Part shown: positions 1 through 14,002 of the stretch, one piece after another
Position numbering within the stretch: the first letter of the stretch is position 1
How the letters are laid out: every line of letters begins with the position of its first letter
Assembly: GCF_007827695.1 (NCBI RefSeq)
Contig: NZ_VITA01000013.1
Coordinates: forward strand, 124,001 to 188,000
Source of the DNA: Sinorhizobium medicae
GTDB lineage: Bacteria; Pseudomonadota; Alphaproteobacteria; Rhizobiales; Rhizobiaceae
Direction: 5' to 3'
DNA length: 64,000 nucleotides
The notes under the pieces: generated by a model
The model's database searches: none
Seen by the model: the letters and a program-made list of their open reading frames with translations, nothing else
Told to the model about the DNA's origin: nothing
Program-made: the position numbers and the translations under genes

Positions 1-561
1 CTGATGGATCTGCAGCAGGAACTCGGCCTGACCTTCGTCGTCGTCACCCATGATCAGGAAGAGGCTATGACCATGGCTGACCGTATCGCCGTCATGAGCC
101 ACGGCAAGGTCGTCCAGGTGGCGACGCCCGCTGAAATCTACGAAGCGCCAAATTCGCGTTTCGTTGCCGATTTCATCGGCGATGTGAACATATTCGACGG
201 GTCGGTGACCTCGGCCGGAGACGGTTATGTCGTCATCGAGACGACAGGCGCAATTTCGGTGCGGATGGCATCGGCGGAGAAGCCGGCGAAGGGCGCCAGG
301 GCCGCGGTGGCCATACGGCCCGAGAAGATCAGACTAAGCCGCCAGGCGCCTGCGCATGCGCCGACCAATGCTGCCGAAGGCGAGATATGGGACATAGGCT
401 ATCTCGGCGACATGACGGTTTTTCACATCCGGCTGAAGGACGGCAAGGTCATCAAGGCATCGTCGCTGAACGCCGTGCGGGCGGTCGAGGATCCTCTTGG
501 CTATGACCAGCAGGTCTGGGTCTCCTTCGGTGAAGATGCAGGCGTCGTATTGAAGGATTGA
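1..561 (+). CDS. potG: Polyamine ABC transporter ATP-binding protein, C-terminal part
   Basis: The gene enters from the left edge, so the Walker A and signature motifs are missing. What remains starts just after the D-loop, contains the switch histidine in VVTHDQEEA, and continues into a TOBE/OB-fold regulatory domain ([11 protein letters not shown] near residue 105). It ends 4 bases before the potH start. The C-terminal domain and the two following MalF-like permeases match spermidine/putrescine importers of the PotFGHI type, in which this subunit hydrolyses ATP at the inner face of the membrane. The exact substrate cannot be read from the fragment. Confidence 0.85.
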   Translation: MMDLQQELGLTFVVVTHDQEEAMTMADRIAVMSHGKVVQVATPAEIYEAPNSRFVADFIGDVNIFDGSVTSAGDGYVVIETTGAISVRMASAEKPAKGARAAVAIRPEKIRLSRQAPAHAPTNAAEGEIWDIGYLGDMTVFHIRLKDGKVIKASSLNAVRAVEDPLGYDQQVWVSFGEDAGVVLKD

Positions 562-565
562 AGCC

Positions 566-1477
566 ATGGCGAAACTTGCCTCAGCCTTTGTCAGCCGCCT
601 GGTCATCATCATTCCTTATGCCTGGCTGCTGTTCTTCTTCCTGATCCCCTTCTTCATCGTCTTCCGCATTTCGCTGTCGCAGACGGCCGTGGCGATGCCG
701 CCCTACATGCCGGTCTTCGACCTGGCGGGCGGCCTTTCCGGTATTGCGCAGAAGCTGCGGGAATTCTCTCTCGACAATTACGTATGGCTGACGGAGGACG
801 CGCTCTATTTCAACGCTTACGTGTCCAGTGTCGTTATCGCCGCGATCTCGACCTTTCTGACGCTCCTGATTGGATATCCGATTGCCTACGGCATGGCGAA
901 GGCGCCGCGCTCGTTGCGGCCCACGCTGCTGATGATGGTGATCCTGCCGTTCTGGACGAGCTTTCTGATCCGCGTCTATGCCTGGATCGCCATCCTGAAA
1001 CCGGAGGGCCTGCTCAATCAGTTTTTATCGACCCTCGGCCTGATCGATCAGCCGCTGATTATTCTCAATACCAACTGGGCGATCTATATCGGCATCGTCT
1101 ATTCCTATCTCCCCTTCATGGTGCTGCCGATCTACTCGGCTCTGGAGAAGATGGACCTTTCGCTGACGGAGGCTGCGCAGGATCTCGGCTGCACGCCGGC
1201 CGCCGCGTTCTGGCGCGTGACCTTTCCCCTGTCCCTGCCCGGCGTCGTCGCGGGCTGCCTGCTCGTATTCATTCCCGCCGTCGGCGAATTCGTCATTCCC
1301 GATCTCCTCGGCGGTTCGGAGACGCTGATGATCGGCAAGACTTTGTGGAGCGAGTTCAACTCCAACCGCGATTGGCCCGTATCGTCGGCAGTGGCGATCA
1401 TCCTGCTGATGATCCTGGTGATACCGATCGTATATTTCCAGAACATCCAGGCCAAAGCCGACGGCGAGGGAAGGTGA
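566..1477 (+). CDS. potH: Polyamine ABC transporter permease PotH
   Basis: 303 residues with about six hydrophobic segments, the first near residues 10-35. The cytoplasmic EAA loop that docks on the ATPase is clear (LTEAAQDLGCTP, followed by FPLSLPGV). Length and the long periplasmic insert after the first helix fit PotB/PotH. It follows potG by 4 bases and precedes potI by 3, so the three are one transcript. It forms the heterodimeric channel with PotI in the inner membrane. Putrescine or a related diamine is the likely substrate by family; this is inference. Confidence 0.88.
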   Translation: MAKLASAFVSRLVIIIPYAWLLFFFLIPFFIVFRISLSQTAVAMPPYMPVFDLAGGLSGIAQKLREFSLDNYVWLTEDALYFNAYVSSVVIAAISTFLTLLIGYPIAYGMAKAPRSLRPTLLMMVILPFWTSFLIRVYAWIAILKPEGLLNQFLSTLGLIDQPLIILNTNWAIYIGIVYSYLPFMVLPIYSALEKMDLSLTEAAQDLGCTPAAAFWRVTFPLSLPGVVAGCLLVFIPAVGEFVIPDLLGGSETLMIGKTLWSEFNSNRDWPVSSAVAIILLMILVIPIVYFQNIQAKADGEGR

Positions 1478-1480
1478 GAC

Positions 1481-2302
1481 ATGGAAAAGTGGTCACGATT
1501 CAATATCGCCTCCGTCGTTCTCGGCTTCGGCTTTCTCTATCTGCCGATCGTGCTCCTGGTGATCTTCTCCTTCAACGAGTCGAAGCTGGTAACGGTCTGG
1601 GCGGGGTTTTCCACCAAGTGGTACGGCCAGCTCTGGCAGAATCAAAGCCTTCTGGACGCGGCATGGGTCACGATCCGGGTCGCACTCCTTTCGGCAACCT
1701 GCGCGACCGTGCTGGGAACGATGGCCGCGCTCGCGCTGGTGCGCTACACCCGCTTCCGCGGGCGCGTTCTCTTTTCCGGCATGGTCTATGCGCCCCTGGT
1801 GATGCCGGAAGTGATAACCGGACTCTCGCTGCTTCTTCTCTTCGTGGCGATCGGGTTTGACCGTGGCTTCTGGACGATCACGCTCGCCCACATCACCTTC
1901 ACCATGTGTTTCGTCGCGGTCGTCGTGCAGTCGCGTCTTCTGAGCTTCGATCAGTCGATCGAGGAGGCCGCGCTCGATCTCGGCGCGACGCCGGTCAGGA
2001 CCTTCTTCGCGATCACCCTGCCGGTGATCGCCCCGGCGGTCTTTTCCGGCTGGATACTCGCTTTCACGCTGTCGCTGGACGACCTGGTGATCGCAAGCTT
2101 CACGACCGGGCCCGGCGCGACGACGCTGCCGATGAAGATCTACAGCCAGGTCCGCCTCGGCGTGACGCCGGAAATTAACGCAATCTGCACGATCCTGATC
2201 GGGGTCGTTGCCCTGGGCGTGATCGTCGCATCCATCGTTACGAGGCGTCGCGAAGCCCAGCGGGAGAAGGATGAGCGGGCCGCCTTCGCGGCCATCGGGT
2301 GA
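1481..2302 (+). CDS. potI: Polyamine ABC transporter permease PotI
   Basis: 273 residues, six predicted membrane segments and an EAA loop (IEEAALDLGATP, then LPVIAPAVFSG). This is the PotC/PotI half of the channel. The start ATG follows the potH stop by three bases. A charged, Arg/Glu-rich tail (RRREAQREKDER) ends the protein. Its stop lies only 5 bp from the stop of the convergent AsmA-like gene, leaving no room for a separate terminator between them. Confidence 0.88.
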   Translation: MEKWSRFNIASVVLGFGFLYLPIVLLVIFSFNESKLVTVWAGFSTKWYGQLWQNQSLLDAAWVTIRVALLSATCATVLGTMAALALVRYTRFRGRVLFSGMVYAPLVMPEVITGLSLLLLFVAIGFDRGFWTITLAHITFTMCFVAVVVQSRLLSFDQSIEEAALDLGATPVRTFFAITLPVIAPAVFSGWILAFTLSLDDLVIASFTTGPGATTLPMKIYSQVRLGVTPEINAICTILIGVVALGVIVASIVTRRREAQREKDERAAFAAIG

Positions 2303-2306
2303 GTTG

Positions 2307-4133
2307 TCAGTTCGGGCCAAGGAGGACTGAAAGCGGCGAGATCACCGCATTCGGCCAGGAGCCGCCGATGAAGAACTGCAGTGGTTCGTCGTCGTCTGCC
2401 GGGCTCGCGAGTGTTCCCGCCAGGGCAAGACTGCCGCTTCGATAGGGGACGACGCCGGTCACGGAAATAGTGCCGGCAGGCCCGGTGAAAGCGGCCCGGT
2501 CCAGCCGCGCCGTGCCGCCGCCGAAGCTCGCCTCGATGTCTGCCGTCCGGAAGTCGAGCGTGCCGTCGCTTGCCTGCGACAGCGAGAAGAATTCACCCTT
2601 GCGCACGAGATCGGTGAAGGCGCGAACGTCGAAACCGGCGAGGCTGCCATCGGTGAGGGAATAATCGAGACGACCGAAGACGTCGGTGATTCCCGTCTCC
2701 CAGAGCGGCCGGCCGGTCGCAAGATCGATGCTGAGTACGCCGCGGCCTGTCGGAAGCGGCCCCTTCAGGCCGAACCGGTCGAGAACGGCGGCGAAGTCGG
2801 CGTTTTTGAGGCTCGCCTGCAGCTTGCCGCCTTGTTCCAGCCCTTTCTCCGACAGCACGGCTCGGCCGCTCAGCCTGCCGTTCGCATAGGTGCTGTCTCC
2901 GATATCGAGCGAGACCCGACGGCCGTCGATCATCACCCCGGCGGCAACATCGGTCAGATGCAACGGCCCGGCCAGGACCTCCTGCGACGACAGCCGCACA
3001 TCCAGACGCCAACCCCCGACGACGGCTTGCACCATCTGCGATACACGGTCGTCTTCCTGTGCTGGCTTCAGCGCCGCCAGGGGCAGGCCGTTGAGATCGA
3101 TGCGGTCGAAGGCGAGCGTCCCTTCCACGCGCGGCCTTTTGCCGGATCCCAATTGCACATCCAGAACACCCGTCGCCGCGGCGCCGCCAATGGCCAGCTG
3201 GAGGTCCTCCAGTTTCAACGCCGTCTCACTCGTATCCACCTTTGTGTCGATACTGAATCCGCCTGCGGGCAATCCGGCGTCCGGCACGTTGCGGTACCAC
3301 GCGGCGAGCCTCGCCAGCGAGGGTGCGGACATCTGCAGATGACCGGAAGCGAAAAGCTGCGGCGGGAGATTTCCGGTACCCTCGAAGGAAAACGTCAGCG
3401 GAGCGGAAGTCAGCGATGTCTTGAGTGCGGCGTTGCGTCCGGCGAAGAGGGCGAGCGGCTCTTCGCACACGAAGGCCCAACCGATCTGTTCGCCGCCGAT
3501 CGTCGCGGAGAATTGCGTGCTCAGCCGCCCTCCGAAGGAAGGCCATTTGAGCGTGCCGGAAATCCCCGCAATGTCGATGCCCCCGCCATTGGCGGCCATG
3601 CGGTCGATAATGCGGACGCGGCCGTTCTCGATCGTGATGTCGCCGACGGGTGCCTCATCCTGCGGTATGGTGGTATCCGGGGGCACGAGCCAGCGCGGCT
3701 TTTGCCAGTTTACCGTTCCGTCCGCTCCGCGCTCGAGCGTGATGACCGGTTCGACAAGCGTGACCTCCTCAAGAGCCTGCTCGCCGCGAAGTGCCGAGAG
3801 CACGCTGAAGGAAGCGGTGATACGGCCGATCTCCGCGAGCGGGCGCTGTTCGGGCCCGGAGGTCACGATCGTCGCCATCGGGAGCGTCAACAGAGGTTCC
3901 GGCCAGAATCGGACTTCAGGTTCTCCGCTGATCGTGCTTTTTCCACCCGACCAGTCGTCAAGCATCCGCTCCATGGCCGCGCGCGCCTCGGTCGTCGAAA
4001 CCAGGAGCGGCAACGCAGCATTGTAGGCGGCGGCGAGCGCGACGCCTATGGCGGCCGACCAGACGAGGTGGCGCGGGCGAAGCCGAGATCTGAGGCCCGA
4101 ATCGCGCAATATGTGGAGCATCTTCCTCGTCAT
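2307..4133 (-). CDS. AsmA family outer-membrane-biogenesis protein
   Basis: 608 residues. A single N-terminal membrane anchor lies at about residues 24-46, and the rest is a long beta-rich periplasmic region. The C-terminal third has the AsmA repeat style (a GRGVLSIDLATG-like strand, then SLAGFDVRAFTDLV and GTISVTGVVPYRSGSLALAGT). AsmA-like proteins are thought to form bridge-like structures that move phospholipids between membranes or affect outer-membrane assembly. It is monocistronic and convergent with potI. Family assignment is good; the specific role is unknown. Confidence 0.75.
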   Translation of the reverse strand: MTRKMLHILRDSGLRSRLRPRHLVWSAAIGVALAAAYNAALPLLVSTTEARAAMERMLDDWSGGKSTISGEPEVRFWPEPLLTLPMATIVTSGPEQRPLAEIGRITASFSVLSALRGEQALEEVTLVEPVITLERGADGTVNWQKPRWLVPPDTTIPQDEAPVGDITIENGRVRIIDRMAANGGGIDIAGISGTLKWPSFGGRLSTQFSATIGGEQIGWAFVCEEPLALFAGRNAALKTSLTSAPLTFSFEGTGNLPPQLFASGHLQMSAPSLARLAAWYRNVPDAGLPAGGFSIDTKVDTSETALKLEDLQLAIGGAAATGVLDVQLGSGKRPRVEGTLAFDRIDLNGLPLAALKPAQEDDRVSQMVQAVVGGWRLDVRLSSQEVLAGPLHLTDVAAGVMIDGRRVSLDIGDSTYANGRLSGRAVLSEKGLEQGGKLQASLKNADFAAVLDRFGLKGPLPTGRGVLSIDLATGRPLWETGITDVFGRLDYSLTDGSLAGFDVRAFTDLVRKGEFFSLSQASDGTLDFRTADIEASFGGGTARLDRAAFTGPAGTISVTGVVPYRSGSLALAGTLASPADDDEPLQFFIGGSWPNAVISPLSVLLGPN

Positions 4134-4304
4134 TCAGGTCGGACTTGCCATCGCTTCGGGTGAGCCGTCTGGATAGGGCTTCGGCTTGCATAAAGCAAAT
4201 GGCGCCGAGATGGAATGTCGCCGCAGCGACGATGCCGAGCCGCATCCTCGCTGTTTGTTTCGCGCTGCAGCATGATATAGAAAGGCCAAAGAGTGGAGGA
4301 GAAC

Positions 4305-6257
<1,953 letters not shown>

Positions 6258-6297
6258 TCGACACCGTGCTGGGCGCCAATCCGCTCAGCAGGGTGTC

Positions 6298-6325
6298 GCT
6301 CCCGAAGGGGGAGCCGTCTTTTCTT
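6298..6325 (+). terminator. Terminator-like hairpin after acsA2
   Basis: GCTCCC and GGGAGC form a 6-bp stem around a 5-base loop, followed by a T-rich stretch (GTCTTTTCTT). A longer imperfect inverted repeat (CGACACC...GGGTGTC, about 6258-6296) lies just before it. Together they probably end the acsA2 transcript. Confidence 0.55.
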
Positions 6326-6391
6326 CGCTGCTCGGGAGCCATATTTATATATATATCCCGAGTTGCATATCCCGAAACACATGAGTCAACG

Positions 6392-6532
6392 ATGACCAGT
6401 CCGACCGGTTACACCGGGGCCGAGTTGGAACGCGCCGGTACACCCTGCGGTCCCCACGACATGATCGTCGTCACCGACAACGTTAAGGAATTCGTCCGGA
6501 TGTCCGGCGTCCGGGTAGAGAACTGGCTGTAA
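6392..6532 (+). pseudogene. VapC-type PIN toxin remnant
   Basis: This short reading frame of 46 codons keeps two pieces of a VapC ribonuclease in the right order. The first is the AELERAGTPCGPHD block, which carries an acidic residue of the PIN active site. The second is the VVTDNVKEFVRMSGVRVENW tail. The segment that normally joins them (roughly LIAAHALALG) is missing and the frame is joined across the gap. No N-terminal half and no VapB antitoxin gene are present. It is most simply a decayed toxin-antitoxin locus between acsA2 and the iron permease. Confidence 0.7.
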
Positions 6533-6576
6533 GCAGCACCGCGGACCACAGCCGTTACGCAATTTCCTGAAGCGCT

Positions 6577-8289
6577 CTACGTACGGCGTTCGAGCGACCG
6601 CGATACCAGGATGACGGGGACCATGCCGGCGATGACGATGATCATCGCCGCAACGGAGGCGTCTTCGACCCTTGCCCGCGAGGCGTCCTCGTAGACGAGC
6701 GTGGCGAGCGTGTTGAAATTGAAGGGACGCAGCATGATCGTCGCGGAAAGCTCCTTCATCGTCTCTATGAAGACGAGGAGTGCGGCCGTCAGCACCGCGG
6801 GGCGCATCATCGGCAGGAGCACCGAGCGCAGCGTCTGGCCGCTGGTGCGGCCGAGGGCGCGTGCGGCCATGTCCAGATGCGGCGATAGCTTCTGAAAGCC
6901 GGCCTCGAGCGTCCCCTCCGCCATGGTCAGGAAACGGACCGTGCAGGCATAGACGATGGCAAAGCCGGTGCCGGTCATGAGAAGGCCGGTGGAGATCCCG
7001 AAAAAGGCCCGCATCTGGGCGTCGATCGCGTTGTCGAGTGCGGCGATCGGAAAGAGCACCCCGATCGCCAGAACCGTGCCGGGCACGCCGTAGCCGAAGG
7101 AGGCGAGCCGCGCGGCGATATCGGTGATGCGCGAACGCCCGCTGCGGGCGGCATAGGCAAGCACGAAACCCAGGAGCACGGTCGCGAGCGCCGTCAGGCC
7201 CGATACGAGAACGCTATTGGCGAGCGCACTCAGCAGGCGCGGTGCCAGAAATTGATCGAGGCGTCGCATGGCATAGTCGCCGAGAACGAGGAAGGGAACG
7301 GCAAAGCCCGACAATATGGGCACGAAACAGGCGGCCGTGGCTGCCCATTTCTTCCAGCCGGAAAGCTTGAGCCTTGCAACATCGTGGATTGCCGCCGTCG
7401 TCTTCTGGCTCGCGAAGCGCTGCCGGCGGCGCGCGGCCCGCTCGATCATCATCAGGGCGATGACGAAAACCAGCATGACGCAGGCTATCTGCGCGGCGCC
7501 GGCGAGGCTGCCGCGGTTGAGCCAGGTGTTGAAGATGGAGAAGGTCAGAGTCTGGACCCCAAGAAATTCGACCGCGCCGATATCGTTCAGCGTTTCCATG
7601 GCAACGAGGGTAAGGCCGATCATGATCGCCGGGCGCGCCATCGGAAGCTGGACCCGGAAAAATACCCTTACCGGTCCCGCGCCGAGCGTCCGCGCCACGT
7701 CCGCAGCCGCCCGGCCCTGCATCAGGAACATGGAGCGGCAGGCGAGATAGACATAGGGGTAGAGCACCGAACTCAGCACGAGCACGGCGCCGCCGAGCGA
7801 ACGCACGTCCGGAAACCAGTAGTCGCGGCTCGTCTGAAATCCGAAGAGGCTTCGGACCAGCCCCTGGACGGGGCCGGCGAAAGTGAGCAGTTCCCCGAAA
7901 GCATAGGCCGAAAGATAGGCCGGTATGGCAAGCGGCAGCACCAGGGCCGCGGAGAGGATGCGGCGCAGCGGAAATTCGTAAGTTGCCACCAGCCAGGCGG
8001 CGAGAATGCCGATGATCGCACTGGCGGTGCACGTGAACAGGACCAGGAGAAGCGTGCGGCCGGTCGCGCGCGGAACCACGTTTTCGATAAGGTGCGGCCA
8101 GTCCGCGCTGCCGCCGGAAATGGCGAGCCAAGCGATGGACAGTATTGGCATCAGAACCACGATGGAGGCGAGCCCCGCCCAGCCTGTCAGAAGCGGATGA
8201 TGAAGACCGGTGCCGGATCTGGCGTAACGCTGTCTGAGAGTCTTGGTAGTGAAATGCAAATCTTCCATCCGAAGCAATGCGATCGACAT
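6577..8289 (-). CDS. fbpB: Iron(III) ABC transporter permease, fused two-domain type
   Basis: 570 residues with about twelve membrane segments, made of two tandem permease domains. Each has its own ATPase-docking EAA loop (ADVARTLGAGPVRVFF in the first half, MAARALGRTSGQTL in the second). This is the FbpB/SfuB architecture for ferric iron or similar ligands. No ATPase or binding protein is adjacent, but an FbpA-type binding protein lies at 21.0-22.0 kb beside rirA. A second in-frame ATG seven codons in is an alternative start. The iron assignment rests on family and on that neighbour. Confidence 0.8.
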   Translation of the reverse strand: MSIALLRMEDLHFTTKTLRQRYARSGTGLHHPLLTGWAGLASIVVLMPILSIAWLAISGGSADWPHLIENVVPRATGRTLLLVLFTCTASAIIGILAAWLVATYEFPLRRILSAALVLPLAIPAYLSAYAFGELLTFAGPVQGLVRSLFGFQTSRDYWFPDVRSLGGAVLVLSSVLYPYVYLACRSMFLMQGRAAADVARTLGAGPVRVFFRVQLPMARPAIMIGLTLVAMETLNDIGAVEFLGVQTLTFSIFNTWLNRGSLAGAAQIACVMLVFVIALMMIERAARRRQRFASQKTTAAIHDVARLKLSGWKKWAATAACFVPILSGFAVPFLVLGDYAMRRLDQFLAPRLLSALANSVLVSGLTALATVLLGFVLAYAARSGRSRITDIAARLASFGYGVPGTVLAIGVLFPIAALDNAIDAQMRAFFGISTGLLMTGTGFAIVYACTVRFLTMAEGTLEAGFQKLSPHLDMAARALGRTSGQTLRSVLLPMMRPAVLTAALLVFIETMKELSATIMLRPFNFNTLATLVYEDASRARVEDASVAAMIIVIAGMVPVILVSRSLERRT

Positions 8290-8546
8290 CGAATGAGGAA
8301 ACGGCCGCAGCTTCCTCGATCAGCAGGATCCCATAAACTGGTTCCCGAAGGTCAACATTTGCCTAAAGCATTAGAGCCTTTCCTGTCCAAAGGGAACAAT
8401 TCTGTTGGCTCAAGCGGAGTGGAGTGTTTGCTCGGCCGGCGCGCGTCATAGCCCAGGCATTCGTAAAAGCCGCCCGAGCAAACAGGCCGCCCGCTTCAGC
8501 AACCCGTATGCCGGGCATCTTTCCGCCAGGGCCAGCGGCGATCGTC

Positions 8547-11963
<3,417 letters not shown>

Positions 11964-12091
11964 CGGCAGACCTACTAACGGATCGCTTTCGCGTTAACGC
12001 TCTATTAATACCCAGCCCACCGGCGAGGGTCCAGCAACGGCGCCGTCTCGGCGGCGTCTTTCGGTGCGGAAGGTTAATTGCGGAAGGTTTA

Positions 12092-12124
12092 TTGTGCGCT
12101 GCACAAATTTGTTGCAATGCACAA
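12092..12124. promoter_or_regulatory. TGC-rich operator candidate upstream of the phasin gene
   Basis: Two closely spaced dyads sit 72-104 bp before the phasin start. One is TTGTGC-N3-GCACAA (12092-12106). The second is a looser copy, TTGTTGC...GCACAA (12109-12124). PhaR/AniA repressors of PHB granule genes bind TGC-rich sites in phasin promoters, so this is a plausible PhaR operator. The link is by analogy. Confidence 0.5.
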
Positions 12125-12195
12125 CGAAATAGGCTATAGAGCAGTCATCCATCAAAACGGCGCCTCTAAGAGGGCCACACCAAGGAGCGCATGCA

Positions 12196-12642
12196 ATGGC
12201 TACCAAGAAGACCGAAGACGCATTTTCCCTCGCTTTCGACCCGAGCAACTTTACCGACAGTTTCCGCGAGTTCGCCGAAAAGGGTGCCGCACAGTCGAAG
12301 GAAGCCTATGCCAAGATGAAGACCGCTACCGAAGAGGCAGCCAGGACAGTCGAGGCGACGGTCGAGAGCGCTCAGTCGGGCACGGTCGAACTGGGGCTCA
12401 AGGCCATCGACGCGCTGCGCGCCAATGCCGAGACCTCGCTCTCGCACATGGAAGCTCTGCTCGGCGTAAAATCGTTCTCCGAACTCGTCGAACTCCAGAC
12501 GGCCTTCATCCGCAGGCAGGCCGAGCTTGCTGTCGAGCAGGCGAAGACCATGCAGGAAGCAACGCGCAAGGTCGCCGAGAACGTCACCAAGCCCGGCAAG
12601 GAAGCCGCGGAACGGGCGATGTCCAACCTCAAGAAGAGCTGA
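12196..12642 (+). CDS. phaP: Phasin, PHB granule-associated protein
   Basis: 148 residues, almost wholly helical and amphipathic. It has the phasin pattern: an N-terminal FDPSNFTDSFREFAEKG segment, then a four-helix-like region around GLKAIDALRANAETSLSHMEALLGVKSF and LVELQTAFIRRQAELAVEQ. A strong Shine-Dalgarno (AAGGAG) lies about 9 bases before the ATG. Phasins coat polyhydroxybutyrate granules and limit their size. The promoter carries two TGC-rich dyads. Confidence 0.93.
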   Translation: MATKKTEDAFSLAFDPSNFTDSFREFAEKGAAQSKEAYAKMKTATEEAARTVEATVESAQSGTVELGLKAIDALRANAETSLSHMEALLGVKSFSELVELQTAFIRRQAELAVEQAKTMQEATRKVAENVTKPGKEAAERAMSNLKKS

Positions 12643-12803
12643 TCGGCCGCGCCGGATCGATCGGAACCGATGTAGGGACCGGGTGGCTTGCTATCCGGTC
12701 TTTTTGCTGGATAATCTGAACTTAAGGCTTGCAAATCGGCATGAGTGACCGTATGTGAGCCGCCAAGCGACGACCCAAATGAAGTTTGGAGTCGCTTGCA
12801 AGT

Positions 12804-12880
12804 GCGGTTGTAGCTCAGTTGGTTAGAGCGCAGGTTTGTGGCACCTGAGGTCGGAGGTTCGATCCCCCCCAACCGTACCA
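12804..12880 (+). tRNA. tRNA-His (GTG)
   Basis: The cloverleaf is complete, with anticodon GTG in the loop TTGTGGC at 12836-12842, T-arm GGTTCGATCC and CCA encoded. The acceptor stem is GCGGTTG/CAACCGT with discriminator A73. The base before position 1 is T, so the usual extra G-1 is not encoded. Confidence 0.95.
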
Positions 12881-12972
12881 TTTCTCTTCGTATTAACGAC
12901 CCTTCCCTCCCGCAGGCGAAGCCCGTGGTCCTTTCGGCCATATGGTCGTGGCGGCAAAAAGGCGTCCGACCC

Positions 12973-13800
12973 CTATCCCCGTGCACTCTCTTCGAGTGGA
13001 AGAGGCGGAAGAAGCCGTTCGACGAACATCGCGAAAAGCTCTCGCTGGCTCGAGATGTTCAGTCTCTTATATATGTTCTGCCTGTGCAGTTTGACGGTTC
13101 CCTCCGTCACCGAGAGGATCTGCCCGATTGCATAATTGCTGTTTCCTCTGAGGATAAGCTGCACGATCCGCCGTTGCTGATAGGTAAGACGATCCTCGCA
13201 AAATGACGCGAAGGCGGTCTCCATGAGATCGTCGAGACGAAGCTGACGTTCACTCGCGCGTACATCCCGCCAATGTGATCGCACCGTTTCGCGCACGAGC
13301 GGCTCGATCTGCTTCAGCCCGTCCATTTCGTCGCCTGAAAAAGGGGCCCCATGCGAACGCATGAGCGAGTACACGGCGTTGAAACCACCTTCCAAAGGGA
13401 TGAGGAAGCCGATCTCTTCGACGAGCGATCCGGCCCGCATGGATATGCAGGGATGAACCTCTCTCGAACTGTAGAACTCGGAGTCGAAGAAGTGGTCCGG
13501 AGCCAGTTCACGCATCCGCCACAGGCCCGCAGGAAAGCTTTGCGCACAGGCGGTATAGAACGGGTCGAACAGGTAAGCGCCGTCGAGATATGCATTCAGT
13601 GCCGCCGGTTCGGCGTGCTGGCGGTAGCCGTCGTGCAAGAGCAGCGGCCGCGAATCGAAAGGAAAGCCGAAGATCGCCGACAGGTCGAAACGGGCCACTT
13701 TCGCAAGCATCTCATCCAGGGCTTCCGGCAATGTCGGCCTCCCGATTTGCCCCACGATAGAGGCAATCGTCGACAGGTCTGGCACGTCAGTCTTCTGCAC
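12973..13800 (-). CDS. LuxR-family transcriptional regulator
   Basis: 275 residues. The C-terminal 65 residues form a LuxR/GerE helix-turn-helix (LTYQQRRIVQLILRGNSNY, then ILSVTEGTVKLHRQNIYKRL). The N-terminal 190 residues show no receiver aspartate pattern and no clear acyl-homoserine-lactone-binding signature. It therefore looks like an orphan LuxR-type regulator with an unassigned ligand domain. It lies divergent from the SDR/flavin oxidase pair at 14.0-16.0 kb and may regulate it; that is inference from position only. Confidence 0.75.
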   Translation of the reverse strand: MQKTDVPDLSTIASIVGQIGRPTLPEALDEMLAKVARFDLSAIFGFPFDSRPLLLHDGYRQHAEPAALNAYLDGAYLFDPFYTACAQSFPAGLWRMRELAPDHFFDSEFYSSREVHPCISMRAGSLVEEIGFLIPLEGGFNAVYSLMRSHGAPFSGDEMDGLKQIEPLVRETVRSHWRDVRASERQLRLDDLMETAFASFCEDRLTYQQRRIVQLILRGNSNYAIGQILSVTEGTVKLHRQNIYKRLNISSQRELFAMFVERLLPPLPLEESARG

Positions 13801-14002
13801 TGAACCCTCGTTTCCCCAGGGGCACGGCGGCCGCGCCCCCTTATCACCTTTGGAATATAGACCGCATCGTCACGGTACCGCAATGTAAGCGCGTGGAACA
13901 AGCATCATAGCTGCCCGCCGTCAGGTACCGGACATCGAGAGGCCAGAAGAGCCGTCGTCCAAAGCCGTCGAGCGGCAGCACTTACGACAGCTGGAGGAGC
14001 AA

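Noticed and set aside
2832-4163. 443-codon frame opposite the AsmA-like gene
   Set aside because: Shadow frame of a supported gene.
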